Shown here one piece after another: positions 44,524 through 53,162 of a stretch of 55,096 bases of DNA (positions are counted from its first letter, which is position 1; each line of letters starts with the position of its first letter). Both the position numbers and the translations under genes were made by a program. The notes beneath the pieces were generated by a model. That model saw only the letters and a program-made list of their open reading frames with translations, was not told where the DNA came from and did no database searches. Location of the stretch: contig QHVE01000010.1 of the NCBI GenBank assembly GCA_003223455.1, positions 1 to 55,096 of the forward strand. Reading direction: 5' to 3'. The stretch comes from Gemmatimonadota bacterium. GTDB taxonomy: Bacteria > Gemmatimonadota > Gemmatimonadetes > Gemmatimonadales > Gemmatimonadaceae.

Positions 44524-44790
44524 ATGAGCGAGCAAATGGGTGCCATCATAGTCGAAGGGGTGCTTTTCGTCGCGCTGATCGCGGCGGGTGGCGCCCTTCT
44601 TTATTGGGTGATCCTGTACTTCACACCAGCGGGCGTCCGGATCCGCCAGACGCAGAATCGCAAGCGCATCGAGCGTGCGGCCGAGCTGGTGTGCGCCATC
44701 CATGGCCGCCGCACCGAAGACCAACTGGTACGCCTCGCGAGCGGAGAGCAGGTGTGCCCTGACTGCTACAAGGAGATCGTCAATGGCTAG
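44524..44790 (+). CDS. Small membrane protein with C-terminal CxxC zinc-binding-like motif
   Basis: 88 residues, one membrane helix at about 8-33 (GVLFVALIAAGGALLYWVILYF), then a basic stretch and CAIHGRRTEDQLVRLASGEQVCPDCYKE: Cys, His and the CxxC could bind a metal. No family name. It overlaps the SPFH gene by 8 bases, so translation is coupled. Confidence 0.72.
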   Translation: MSEQMGAIIVEGVLFVALIAAGGALLYWVILYFTPAGVRIRQTQNRKRIERAAELVCAIHGRRTEDQLVRLASGEQVCPDCYKEIVNG

Positions 44791-45715
44791 CACGATGTCG
44801 GACCGTCTCGGCTCGATGCAATTCGAGTCGAGCTCGGAGGGCCGTCAGAAGCTGAAGCGAATCGTGTACGGTGCGATGATCCTCGTCGCCGCGCTGTTCC
44901 TGCTGCCGTCGACGTTCACCTACATCAATCCGGGCTACGTCGGCATCGTGATCCACCGTGCCGGCGGCGGAGTCGATCTGCATCCACTCGGCCCGGGCAT
45001 CCACACGCGCGTGCCGTTCGCCACGGGGATCGAGGAGTATCCCGTCTTCCTCAAGACCGTGGTGCTGACGCGGGCGAACAACGAAGGCTCGGGGACGAAC
45101 GACGAGATCAACGTCAACAGCGTCGAGGGGCAGCCGGTCTCGCTCGACGTATCGCTCTCGTTCGAGCTCGATCCGGCCCAGACGCCGAAGCTGTACTCGA
45201 CCTTTCGTACGGACATCGACCAGATCACACACGGCTTCGTGAAGCAGACGATCCGCCAGGCGTTGCAGGAGGTCTTCGGTACCGAGCCGGTGGCCGACAT
45301 CATCGGGCCAAAGAAGGCGGAAGCCACGACGCGCGCGCGGGGCCTCATCGCGCAGCGGCTGCAGCCCTACGGGTTCGAGGTGAAGCAGTTCACGATCAAT
45401 GAGCTCCGCGCGCCAGCCGCGGTGATGGAGGCGATCAATCAGAAGAACGTGATGCAGCAGCAGGCGCTCACCGCGCAGAACGAGCTGCAGAAGAACACGT
45501 TCCAGGCGCAGGGGGACTCGATCAAGGCGGCGGGCCGCGCCAAGGCGATCATGGCCGAGGCCGAGGCGCAGGCGCGCGCCAATCAGTTGCTGGCGCAGAG
45601 CATCACGCCGACGCTCGTGCAGTACGAGCTGACGAAGAAGTGGAACGGGCAGATGCCGCAGGTGACGGGGGGCGCGACACCCTTGCTGCAGCTGCCCACG
45701 GCCGCGAAGCCGTAG
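44783..45715 (+). CDS. SPFH/prohibitin-family membrane protein
   Basis: 310 residues. Membrane helix at about 30-47 (YGAMILVAALFLLPSTF), then the SPFH (prohibitin) domain starting with INPGYVGIVIHRAGGGVDLHPLGPG, then LDVSLSFELDPAQTPKLYS. After about 220 comes the flotillin-like coiled coil (QKNVMQQQALTAQNELQKNT) and a variable tail. Such proteins organise membrane microdomains or hold proteases. Starts at ATG 44783 inside the end of the previous gene. Confidence 0.9.
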   Translation: MASTMSDRLGSMQFESSSEGRQKLKRIVYGAMILVAALFLLPSTFTYINPGYVGIVIHRAGGGVDLHPLGPGIHTRVPFATGIEEYPVFLKTVVLTRANNEGSGTNDEINVNSVEGQPVSLDVSLSFELDPAQTPKLYSTFRTDIDQITHGFVKQTIRQALQEVFGTEPVADIIGPKKAEATTRARGLIAQRLQPYGFEVKQFTINELRAPAAVMEAINQKNVMQQQALTAQNELQKNTFQAQGDSIKAAGRAKAIMAEAEAQARANQLLAQSITPTLVQYELTKKWNGQMPQVTGGATPLLQLPTAAKP

Positions 45716-45730
45716 CGCGCGAGCGGTGAC

Positions 45731-45776
45731 GTCGGGGCTCTACGAGGTGCGCGCGAGCGACTCGTAGAGCCCCGAC
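45731..45776. terminator. Hairpin overlapping the end of the PAP2 coding sequence
   Basis: GTCGGGGCTCTACGAG (45731-45746) and CTCGTAGAGCCCCGAC (45761-45776) form a perfect 16-base-pair stem with a 14-base loop. One arm and the loop lie within the last codons of the PAP2 gene on the minus strand, and it also follows the SPFH gene stop. Confidence 0.7.
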
Positions 45777-46360
45777 GCGCACGCGGCGACGCCGACGCCG
45801 GCGATCCATCCGCCCAGCACGTCGGTGCCCCAGTGCCAGCCGAGCAGCACGCGACTCGCGCCGGTCACGAAGGCGAGGACGACCGCCGTCGCGGCCACGA
45901 CGGATGGTGTCGCGAGCCCCTGGCGCGCGAGCAGATACGCGCCGGTGACGAGCACGGCGGTCGCGTCGGTGGTGTGACCGCTCGGAAAGGCGGGCTCGGT
46001 CTTTCCGCGCGCAAGCGCGCCGGCGGGGCGCGGGCGCCGATAGACGAGCTTCACCGCGTGGTGGGCGAGGATGGCGCCGAGCGACGCGGCGGCGAGCGCG
46101 CAGAGCACGGGGACGACCGGTCCCCGCGTCGCGGCGATCACGATCGCGGCGCACGCTGCACCGATCGTGGGATGCATGTACGGCTCGCCGAGCAGCGTGC
46201 CGATGCTCGCCGCGCGGAGCACGGGTGCGCGCTGCCGGGCGAGCCCCGCTCCGCGCTCGAGGGCGTCGTCGAGGGCCTGCACCCGGCGGGTGCGGGTCGC
46301 GACGGCCAGGGCGAGGACGCTCGCTCCCGCGGTGACGGCAATGATCGAAAAGCTCGGCAT
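45740..46360 (-). CDS. PAP2 superfamily lipid phosphatase
   Basis: 206 residues, membrane-embedded. Three PAP2 motifs: KLVYRRPRP (104-112), PSGHTTD (126-132; catalytic acid His129) and SRVLLGWHWGTDVLGG (169-184; nucleophile His176). Dephosphorylates phosphatidate, undecaprenyl diphosphate or a similar lipid; which one cannot be told. About five helices. ATG 46360. Confidence 0.93.
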   Translation of the reverse strand: MPSFSIIAVTAGASVLALAVATRTRRVQALDDALERGAGLARQRAPVLRAASIGTLLGEPYMHPTIGAACAAIVIAATRGPVVPVLCALAAASLGAILAHHAVKLVYRRPRPAGALARGKTEPAFPSGHTTDATAVLVTGAYLLARQGLATPSVVAATAVVLAFVTGASRVLLGWHWGTDVLGGWIAGVGVAACASGLYESLARTS

Positions 46361-46477
46361 CGATGCTGCGTTGATCTCTCTGGAAGCGGAACGGCGGCCG
46401 CGAGTATCTTAAGCGGCGACCCTCGCGCGCGCCGAGCGTGCCGCGCGCCGTCCGTCAGCCGACCACGGAGCTTCGCC

Positions 46478-46975
46478 ATGTCGCTCGTTCCCTTCGAGAC
46501 CCTGCCCGATTCCGCCCGCGTGTGGGTGTTCGGCAGCGACCGGCCCCTCGGCGACGAGGGGACCGAGATCCTCATGAAGGCCGTCGAGGAATACCTCGCC
46601 GACTGGAAGGCGCACGGCGAGCCGCTCACCGCGGCCTACGAATGGCGGTTCGGACGCCTGCTCGTGGTGGGTGTGGACCAGCGCACCGAAGGCGCCTCGG
46701 GCTGCTCGATCGACGGGTTGTTTCGCGTACTGCAGGGCCTCGAGCCGAAGATCGGTGCCCGCCTCGTCGGCGGCGGACGCGTCTTCTACCGCGACAACAA
46801 CGGCGAGGTGCAGTCGGTCGAGCGCCACGAGCTCAAGGCACTGCGCGACTCGGGTGCGATCCTCGAGAACAGCGTCGTGTTCGACACGAGCCTCACCGAC
46901 CTCGGCTCGCTCCGCGAAGGATTCGAGCGGCCGGCGAGGAAGAGCTGGGCGGCTGGGATGCTGGCTTTGAACTGA
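46478..46975 (+). CDS. Conserved hypothetical protein
   Basis: 165 residues with DSARVWVFGSDRPL, WKAHGEPLTAAYEWRFGRLLVVGVDQ and GASGCSIDGLFRVLQGLEPKIGARLVGGGRVFYRDNNGEV. I recall this family as a small soluble protein often misannotated as an ABC transporter ATPase; it has no Walker motifs. Mixed alpha/beta. The longer frame from 45833 covers the PAP2 gene in antisense and was rejected. Confidence 0.75.
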   Translation: MSLVPFETLPDSARVWVFGSDRPLGDEGTEILMKAVEEYLADWKAHGEPLTAAYEWRFGRLLVVGVDQRTEGASGCSIDGLFRVLQGLEPKIGARLVGGGRVFYRDNNGEVQSVERHELKALRDSGAILENSVVFDTSLTDLGSLREGFERPARKSWAAGMLALN

Positions 46976-47071
46976 ACTGCAACTGCGCGTACTCGGGACG
47001 ACGGACGTAGCGAGTAACCAGTACCGGTGGGACGCTCCAGAATGCCCGTCCGCCACTGGCGGTGACGATGT

Positions 47072-48136
47072 TCAATCCCGCATCCACTCATCCAGCCGCT
47101 CCGAAACGAACGCGTCATCCGTCAGCTCCGGATGCTGTCGGATCACGCGATCGATCGCCTCCGCCTGTCCGCGTGACAGCTCTTCGTGCGGATCCAGGCA
47201 CCAGGTACCGCGAAGAAGTCCCTGGCGGCGCAGAATCTCGTGGATTCCAGGGATGCAGCCGGCGAAGTCGTGGGCCGCGTCGAAGATGGCAGCGTTCGCG
47301 TCGGTGAGCGCGGCGCCCTCGCGCAGCAGTGCGGCATCGATCGTGGTCGTCGCGCGTGCCGTGCGCACGCGGTCGAGGAGTCGCACGGCGCCGTGCGTCC
47401 ACACGGCCCACTGGCCAAGCAGCCCCCCGACGATCCGGCGTGGTGTGCCATCGCTTCCGACCGGAAACTCCGTTACGAGGTCGTGCACGATCGCGTCGTC
47501 GTTACCCGTGTAGAGCGCCAGGTCGGTGCGGCCGGAATCGGCCACGGCGCGCACGACGTCGAGCGTCCGGTATCGGTCGAACGGAGCGATCTTGATCGCC
47601 CACGCGCGCTCGATCTCGGCGAACTCGCGCCAGAAGCGATAGCCGAGCACGCGCCCACCGACCGCCGGCTGCAGGTAGAAGCCGAACAGCGGCAGTACGT
47701 CCGCTACGGCGCGACAGTGCGCGATCAGCTCTGCGTCGCTCGCGGTGCTCAGCGCGCCGAGGCTCAACAGCACGAGGTCGTAGTCGAGCGACGCGGCGAT
47801 CTCCGCCTCGGCCACGGCCTGCGCGGTCTCGCCGATCGCGCCCGCGACGAGCGCGATCGGCCTGCGCGGCGAGGTCGCCCAGCGCCGCGTCGCCTCCGCC
47901 GCGAGCTCGAGCACGGGGCGGTAGAGACCATGCTCGGGTCGGCGAATGGCGAACTGCGTCGTGTGCACGCCGACCGCGAGCCCACCCGCCCCCGCATCGA
48001 GGTAGTATCGCGTGAGGGTCCGCTGATGCCGCTCGTCGAGCCGACGCTCCGCCGTGAGTGCGAGCGGATGCGCCGGAATCACCACACCGCTGCCGAGTGC
48101 TGCGCGCACGGCGCGCTCGCGGTCAGAACCGGCCAT
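47072..48136 (-). CDS. Dihydrodipicolinate synthase family (DapA-like) aldolase/lyase
   Basis: 354 residues, TIM-barrel. The Schiff-base Lys is in AWAIKIAPFDRYR and the Tyr in FGFYLQPAVGG; GGLAVGVHTTQF replaces the usual GTTGE, so it is not true DapA. The N-terminus AGSDRERAVRAALGSGVVIPAHPLAL fits. Substrate unknown. ATG 48136 lies inside the epimerase 3' end (14-base overlap); the longer frame has an Arg/Ser-rich N-terminus. Confidence 0.82.
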   Translation of the reverse strand: MAGSDRERAVRAALGSGVVIPAHPLALTAERRLDERHQRTLTRYYLDAGAGGLAVGVHTTQFAIRRPEHGLYRPVLELAAEATRRWATSPRRPIALVAGAIGETAQAVAEAEIAASLDYDLVLLSLGALSTASDAELIAHCRAVADVLPLFGFYLQPAVGGRVLGYRFWREFAEIERAWAIKIAPFDRYRTLDVVRAVADSGRTDLALYTGNDDAIVHDLVTEFPVGSDGTPRRIVGGLLGQWAVWTHGAVRLLDRVRTARATTTIDAALLREGAALTDANAAIFDAAHDFAGCIPGIHEILRRQGLLRGTWCLDPHEELSRGQAEAIDRVIRQHPELTDDAFVSERLDEWMRD

Positions 48137-49163
48137 CGCGACGCTCGTAGCTCGTCGGCTTGCCGAGCAGCGGACGGCCTGCGCGCACCCAGCCGGCGAC
48201 CCAATCGAGCAACGTCTCGACGGGGAGCAGCGTGTGGTCGAGCAGCGCGCGCATGCGCGACGCATTGCTCAGCAGCGCGTCCTTGCCTTCCGTGCCGGCG
48301 AACACCGGCTCGACGCCGAGCCGCGCACCCAGCGCGCGCGCGAGATCGGCGACGCGATGCGTCTCCGGGCCGGCGACGTTGAGGACGAACGGCTCGGGTG
48401 CGTCGGCGTTCGCGAGCGCGGCGAGTGCGAAGACGTTCGCGTCACCCTGCCAGATGACGTTGACGAATCCCATCGCCAGATCGATCGGCTCGCCGCGGAC
48501 GATGCGCAGCGCGAGGTCGGTGAGCACCCCGTAGCGGAGATCGTGGGCGTAGTTGAGCCGCACGATCGCCACGGGCGTGTGATGGCGCACCGCGGCCGCA
48601 CCGAAGATCCGCTCGCGCGCGAGACAGGAGAACGCGTACTCGCCCACCGGCGCGGCGGGATCGCTCTCGCGCGAGCCGCCCTGCTCGGGTGGGGTGAGCG
48701 GATAGACGTTGCCCGTGGAGAACGCGACGATGCGCGCTCCGGCGTAGCGGTCGGCGACGAATGCGGGAAGCGCGGCGTTCATCGCCCACGTCGTGGTGGG
48801 GTTGCCACTCGTGCCGAACTTCTGCCCGGCCATGAACACGACGTTCGGTGCATCGGGCAGTGCGGCGAGCTCGCGCGGCGCGAGGAGATCCGCGCCGATC
48901 GTCTCGACGCCATGCGCCTCGAGTGCGTCGGCGGCGTGCCGGTTCGTCCATCGCGACACGGCGATGACGCGGCGCGCCGGAGCGGCGCGCCGTACCATGC
49001 GCGCGAGGGAAGGGCCCATCTTGCCGCCGGCGCCGAGTACGACGATGTCGCCGGGCGCGAGGGCGAGCGCCGCCGTCAGCGCCGGGGTGGGGCGAGAGAG
49101 GAGCTCCTCGAGCGCGTCCTCGTCGCGTGGCGGATCGGTCGGCGCGCCGGACGGCGGCGTCAC
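48123..49163 (-). CDS. NAD-dependent epimerase/dehydratase-like protein
   Basis: 346 residues. Rossmann glycine motif VVLGAGGKMGPSLARM near the N-terminus, then VIAVSRWTN, NVVFMAGQKFGTSGNP, VAFSTGNVYPLTPPEQGG (Ser in place of the usual Thr/Ser, with Tyr in EYAFSCLARE), and a C-terminal substrate-binding domain ending in LGKPTSYERRDGRF. Extended-SDR type. GTG 49163 overlaps the acyltransferase stop (GTGA). Probably acts with the DapA-like protein on the same sugar-acid or amino-sugar substrate (inference). Confidence 0.82.
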   Translation of the reverse strand: MTPPSGAPTDPPRDEDALEELLSRPTPALTAALALAPGDIVVLGAGGKMGPSLARMVRRAAPARRVIAVSRWTNRHAADALEAHGVETIGADLLAPRELAALPDAPNVVFMAGQKFGTSGNPTTTWAMNAALPAFVADRYAGARIVAFSTGNVYPLTPPEQGGSRESDPAAPVGEYAFSCLARERIFGAAAVRHHTPVAIVRLNYAHDLRYGVLTDLALRIVRGEPIDLAMGFVNVIWQGDANVFALAALANADAPEPFVLNVAGPETHRVADLARALGARLGVEPVFAGTEGKDALLSNASRMRALLDHTLLPVETLLDWVAGWVRAGRPLLGKPTSYERRDGRF

Positions 49164-49912
49164 GCCGGCTCCGCGTCGAGCTCGCGCTGGAGCGCGCGGC
49201 GCGCGCTGTCGATCGTCGCGCGCGTGCGATCGCGCAGCGCGGGCACATCGGCGAGCGTCAAGCCATCGGTGAGGATCGGCGCGAGGACGCGCGCCTTCGC
49301 GTGTGCGCGCCGAAAGGCGAAGCTGCCCTTGGCCATGCAATCACGCGTGCCGGCGATGGCGACCGGTAGGATCGGCACGCGGGACTGGATGGCGAGATGG
49401 AAGGCGCCGTCCTTGAACGGCAGCAGCTCGTCGGTGCGCGAGCGCGTGCCCTCGGGAAAGATCATCACGCTCACGCGCCGCGCGAGCCGGTCGCGGCATT
49501 CGGTCAGCGCGGCGATGGCGCTCTCACGCTGGCCGCGGCGCACCGGCACGTCGAGCGCCATGCGCATCATCCAGCCCATCACGGGGATGTTGAAGATCGT
49601 GTGCTTCGACAGCCACTTCATCTCCCACGGGAAGTGCGACATGAGGAAGATGTCGGCATACGACTCGTGGTTGGAGACGACGACGTACGGCCGGCGCGGG
49701 CCCTCCGGCGGCTCGCCCTCCGTCTCGAAGCGCCAGAGCCGCGTGAGCGCGACGTGCGAGACGGCGAGCCGACGGAACGCGCGGCCCGCCTGATACCGCC
49801 CGCGATCGAACGGTGCCGTGACGACCCAGACGGCGGCGACGTAGAAGAATCCGAACAGCACGAGCAACACCGCCGCCACCCACGCCCAGGCGCTCAGGAC
49901 ACGTTCGATCAC
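49160..49912 (-). CDS. plsC: 1-acyl-sn-glycerol-3-phosphate acyltransferase (PlsC family)
   Basis: 250 residues. N-terminal membrane helix (AWAWVAAVLLVLFGFFYVAAVW). Catalytic NHESYAD (81-87; HX4D, His82 and Asp87) and FPEGTRSR (152-159) are the PlsC motifs. Acylates lysophosphatidate to phosphatidate at the inner membrane. First gene of a three-gene coupled operon. The C-terminus has ARRALQRELDAEPA. Confidence 0.92.
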   Translation of the reverse strand: MIERVLSAWAWVAAVLLVLFGFFYVAAVWVVTAPFDRGRYQAGRAFRRLAVSHVALTRLWRFETEGEPPEGPRRPYVVVSNHESYADIFLMSHFPWEMKWLSKHTIFNIPVMGWMMRMALDVPVRRGQRESAIAALTECRDRLARRVSVMIFPEGTRSRTDELLPFKDGAFHLAIQSRVPILPVAIAGTRDCMAKGSFAFRRAHAKARVLAPILTDGLTLADVPALRDRTRATIDSARRALQRELDAEPA

Positions 49913-49945
49913 GGGCCGTCGAGGACTAGTCCGGTGTGGGCGCGC

Positions 49946-50383
49946 TCAGGCGCGCACGTAATCGGGGCGCCACTGCCGGACGGCGCGCTTCACGGCATCG
50001 GCCGTGGCCAGCTCGCCGCGCAGGCAGCGCTCCACGAGGGCGGCCAACTCGGCATCTCCCGCATAGCGGAGCCCGACCAGTTGCCTGATGTGTAGCTCGG
50101 GAATGCGCTGGCAGAGCTCGACTGGCAGCACGGTGGCAAGTCGGAGCCGCATCTCGAGGCCGATGACGCGGTTCTGCACGATGAGCGTCGACGCGCGGTT
50201 CGCGACGACCGCCGCGACGAGGCCGACCGCGACGACGACCATCCAGAACGTCCAGAGTCTGGGCTCGCGGAGCGCACCCACGAGCGTGACGGCGACGTGC
50301 GCGAGCAGAACCGGCAGAGCGAAGAGATGGTAGAGTGGGAAGACGCGCCGATGATTGGCGTAGCTCTGCGGCGTCGCGGTCAT
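49946..50383 (-). CDS. DUF6526-type membrane protein
   Basis: 145 residues. MTATPQSYANHRRVFPLYHLFALP is typical of the family start, followed by two membrane helices (about 22-37 and 45-63) and a cytoplasmic helical half (ASTLIVQNRVIGLEMRLRLATVLP). Function unknown. Coupled to sufE by ATGA. Confidence 0.75.
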   Translation of the reverse strand: MTATPQSYANHRRVFPLYHLFALPVLLAHVAVTLVGALREPRLWTFWMVVVAVGLVAAVVANRASTLIVQNRVIGLEMRLRLATVLPVELCQRIPELHIRQLVGLRYAGDAELAALVERCLRGELATADAVKRAVRQWRPDYVRA

Positions 50384-50859
50384 GGCTGGTCGCGGGGTGG
50401 AGTGGCGTCGGCGTTCGTGAGCGCGGCCTGGGCGTGACGCTTGAGTCGCGTGAGCATCGCGTTCAGCCCGGCCTCGCGGCCCGCGAGGCCGATGCCATCC
50501 ATCACGTGCCGCACGAAATCCGACGGGATCGCGAGCGTGGTCTCCGGCGGATGGCCGTTGATCGCCGAGAGCAGGATCGCGAGGAATGCAGCGACCGTCG
50601 GCGACTGCCGGACGTTCACGTCGGCGTAGAAGTAGAGTTTGCCATCGCGCATCTCGGGGAAGAGATCGACGCGTGTCTGACACTCGGGCACGTTGAACGC
50701 CGCGCGATCGAGAGCGAGGAACCGATCCGGGACCGGCTCCAGCTTCTTCGCGTAGTGCAACAGGGCTTGCATCTTCTCCTCGCGGCCGAGGGCGCGAAAC
50801 GTGCTCAGGACGCGCGCCACGGACGACGGGAGCTGATGCTCCGCGGCCGTTTCCGACAT
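50380..50859 (-). CDS. sufE: SufE-family cysteine desulfurase activator
   Basis: 159 residues. Accepts persulfide sulfur from SufS for Fe-S cluster building; Cys60 in NVPECQTRV is the acceptor. KLEPVP and LSAINGHPPE also match. No sufBCD-S genes lie nearby; its position may reflect the DUF6526 link only. ATG 50859 preferred over 50895. Confidence 0.88.
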   Translation of the reverse strand: MSETAAEHQLPSSVARVLSTFRALGREEKMQALLHYAKKLEPVPDRFLALDRAAFNVPECQTRVDLFPEMRDGKLYFYADVNVRQSPTVAAFLAILLSAINGHPPETTLAIPSDFVRHVMDGIGLAGREAGLNAMLTRLKRHAQAALTNADATPPRDQP

Positions 50860-50953
50860 GGCTGGAGATAAACCGTGCGGGGGATGAGGCGTCAAGCGTC
50901 ATCGCGCCCGCGTGCACGACGACAACACACCTCACGCAGCGGGAGTCGAGACG

Positions 50954-51376
50954 ATGCCGACCAGAAGCGCGACGGCGAATTGGAAGGGCGGGCTCACGGG
51001 ACAAGGTGATTTCCGCGGAAAGACCGGGCTCGCGGGCCAGTACAACCGCAGCTCGCGGTTCGAGAACGGGGCGGGCTCCAACCCGGAGGAGTTGCTCGCG
51101 GCGGCCGATGCGGCCTGCTTCAGCATGGCGCTCGCCTTCGCGTTGGCGAAGGAGGGCTACGAGCCGACGAGCGTCGAGACGAACGCCGACTGCTCGATCG
51201 AGAAGCAAGGCGAAGGGTGGAAGATCACCCGCTTGATGCTTCGGACGCGTGCCGCGGTGCCCAACGTCGATCCAGCGAAGTTCCAGGCGATCGCCCAGGC
51301 GACGAAGGAAGGCTGTCCTGTCTCAACCGCCTTGAAGGGCAACGTCCAGATCGAGCTCGACGCGCAGCTCGTCTGA
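50954..51376 (+). CDS. OsmC-family peroxiredoxin
   Basis: 140 residues. Reduces organic hydroperoxides. The two catalytic Cys are Cys55 (AACFSMAL) and Cys121 (EGCPVSTAL), the OsmC arrangement. NPEELLAAADAACFSM is the family box. ATG 50954 chosen over 50912. The 3' end overlaps the opposite gene by 54 bases. Confidence 0.93.
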   Translation: MPTRSATANWKGGLTGQGDFRGKTGLAGQYNRSSRFENGAGSNPEELLAAADAACFSMALAFALAKEGYEPTSVETNADCSIEKQGEGWKITRLMLRTRAAVPNVDPAKFQAIAQATKEGCPVSTALKGNVQIELDAQLV

Positions 51377-52630
51377 CACGGCCGGCGTCTCCGCGGCGCG
51401 CGCGCCAGCGCGCAGCAGGTCGCGCTGCATCACGAGCCAGATCGCGAGACAGGGCAGGGCGAGGCGATACGTCATCATCTCCGGCGTCCTCAACCAGGCG
51501 CCGGGGATGAGCGTGGACATCAGCGGGATCGTCAACGCCGCAAGCGCGTAGAGCGCAGTGCGCAACCGAGTTCTGGGTTCGGCCGCGAACCAGATCGTCG
51601 CGCCCGTGAACGCGATGAGGTAGCTCGCGCGCTCCGCCTGATGATTGAACAGCACGACATAGAGGAGCATGGAACAGAGGTAGCGCAGCCGAAAGCGCGC
51701 GTCGTCCCACCGCTCGCGCCGGATCGCCAACGGCGCGACGAGGGCGAGCGTTCCGAGGAGCTGCAGCGGCCAGTTCGGCCACGCCACTCCGGTGATGCGA
51801 TGCACCAGCTCCATCACCGAGAACCAGCGCTGCTGTGCATCGCTCGCCTCGACGCCACGCCACGATGCGTACTGCGCCGCGAGCGCCGTCGGTGACAGCA
51901 GCGCGAGCGGCAGCACCATGAGCGCGAGCCCGACGACTCCTGCCGCGACGCCGGTGCGCAAGGCACGCCGTCGCGGGATGGCGAAGGTGAGCGCCGCCAA
52001 CGGGAAGATCTTCACGCACGCACCCAGTGCCACGGCGAGCGCGGCACGCCACGCGCGCCGTCGCTCCAACGTCGCGAAGCAGAGGATGACGAGTGCGGCG
52101 ACGAGCGCGTTGCTCTGCGCGTTCTGCATCCCGCGAAACACCTCGAGCAGCAGGAGCCCGGCCACGAGCATGGCTTGCCGGCCCGGCAGCACGCGCTCGA
52201 CGGCCACGAAGAGCAGGAGCGCGTTGAACGCGTGCCAGAGCAGGAGCGCGAGCGGCCAGGGCACCCACAAGAGCGGGACGAACAACAGCGCGAAGGTGGG
52301 GCTGTACTTGAATCGGTCGGTATGCTCGGCGGGATACTCCGCGTAGAGATCCTGACCCGTCAACAGATGCCGAGATGCGGCGCGAAAGATCTCGAAGTTG
52401 CCCGACGGCCGCACCGCATGGTCGAGCTGCGCGCGCGCCCGACCCGACACGAACCCGCGCGCCATGGCGTTGACGCGCGGGTTCGCGGCGAGCGCCTTGC
52501 CCGTCGCATCCGCGGCGGCGAGGAGGAGATACAGGGCGAGGAGCGCGCGACGGAGCGTCGGCAGCGGAATGCGGCCGAGTCGCGTGCTCAGGCGATCGAA
52601 GAGCGTCGGAATGTCGCGGCGGGCTGTCAC
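51323..52630 (-). CDS. GT87-like polyprenol-phosphate mannosyltransferase family protein (DUF2029)
   Basis: 435 residues with about 10 membrane helices. DUF2029/GT87 pattern: DLYAEYPAEHTDRFKYSPTF (first residues; Asp and Tyr in the first periplasmic loop), ending in AIRRERWDDARFRL and a long hydrophobic second half. Likely transfers a sugar from a polyprenyl-phosphate donor. ATG 52630. Confidence 0.82.
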   Translation of the reverse strand: MTARRDIPTLFDRLSTRLGRIPLPTLRRALLALYLLLAAADATGKALAANPRVNAMARGFVSGRARAQLDHAVRPSGNFEIFRAASRHLLTGQDLYAEYPAEHTDRFKYSPTFALLFVPLLWVPWPLALLLWHAFNALLLFVAVERVLPGRQAMLVAGLLLLEVFRGMQNAQSNALVAALVILCFATLERRRAWRAALAVALGACVKIFPLAALTFAIPRRRALRTGVAAGVVGLALMVLPLALLSPTALAAQYASWRGVEASDAQQRWFSVMELVHRITGVAWPNWPLQLLGTLALVAPLAIRRERWDDARFRLRYLCSMLLYVVLFNHQAERASYLIAFTGATIWFAAEPRTRLRTALYALAALTIPLMSTLIPGAWLRTPEMMTYRLALPCLAIWLVMQRDLLRAGARAAETPAVSDELRVELDLDVALQGG

Positions 52631-52646
52631 GGGCGGGCGTGTACGC

Positions 52647-52952
52647 TCACGCGTTGTAGTACTCCCGGATGCACATCGTCACGACTCGCTGCAGCAGCCG
52701 CACCTGCTCACCGGAATCAGTCATCGCCCGCACTTCGGGCAGCGAGCTCCAGATGTCCTTCAACGTGACGAGGAGCTGCTCCGGCAGGATACGGCGCGCG
52801 CGTGCCTCGCTGGCAACGACCAGCAGCGACGCCTGGAGCGCGCGGGGGTCCCGCGTATCCCGAAGGTACCGTTGCAGAGCGAGACGCACGGCGGCCACCG
52901 ACTCGTCGTCGAGGGCACGCGACTGCGGCGGGCTCGAGTCGGGCGCCATCAT
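52647..52952 (-). CDS. Hypothetical helical protein
   Basis: 101 residues from ATG 52952 (MMAPDSSPPQS; ATG 52949 adjacent). Helical, ending in KDIWSSLPEVRAMTDSGEQ and VTMCIREYYNA. I recall similar proteins in Gemmatimonadota but no name. No motifs. 16 bases upstream of the GT87 gene, possibly one transcript. Confidence 0.65.
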   Translation of the reverse strand: MMAPDSSPPQSRALDDESVAAVRLALQRYLRDTRDPRALQASLLVVASEARARRILPEQLLVTLKDIWSSLPEVRAMTDSGEQVRLLQRVVTMCIREYYNA

Positions 52953-53162
52953 GATGCGGGGGAGGGGTGGATCGGGAGGGGGACGCGCGAGGGGGGCGCT
53001 CGATGGTTGCTGCAGCCGCGCGCGCTCGAATGTTTTGCCGGCCTCTGCGTCAGTCAAGGGGTGAGGGCGTCGGACGCCGCACAGATGGTCCCCCTCTTGC
53101 GACGCCCCGGCTCCGCACCCGTCATCTCCCCACACGCATGCTGCCCCGCCCCGGATGACGAC

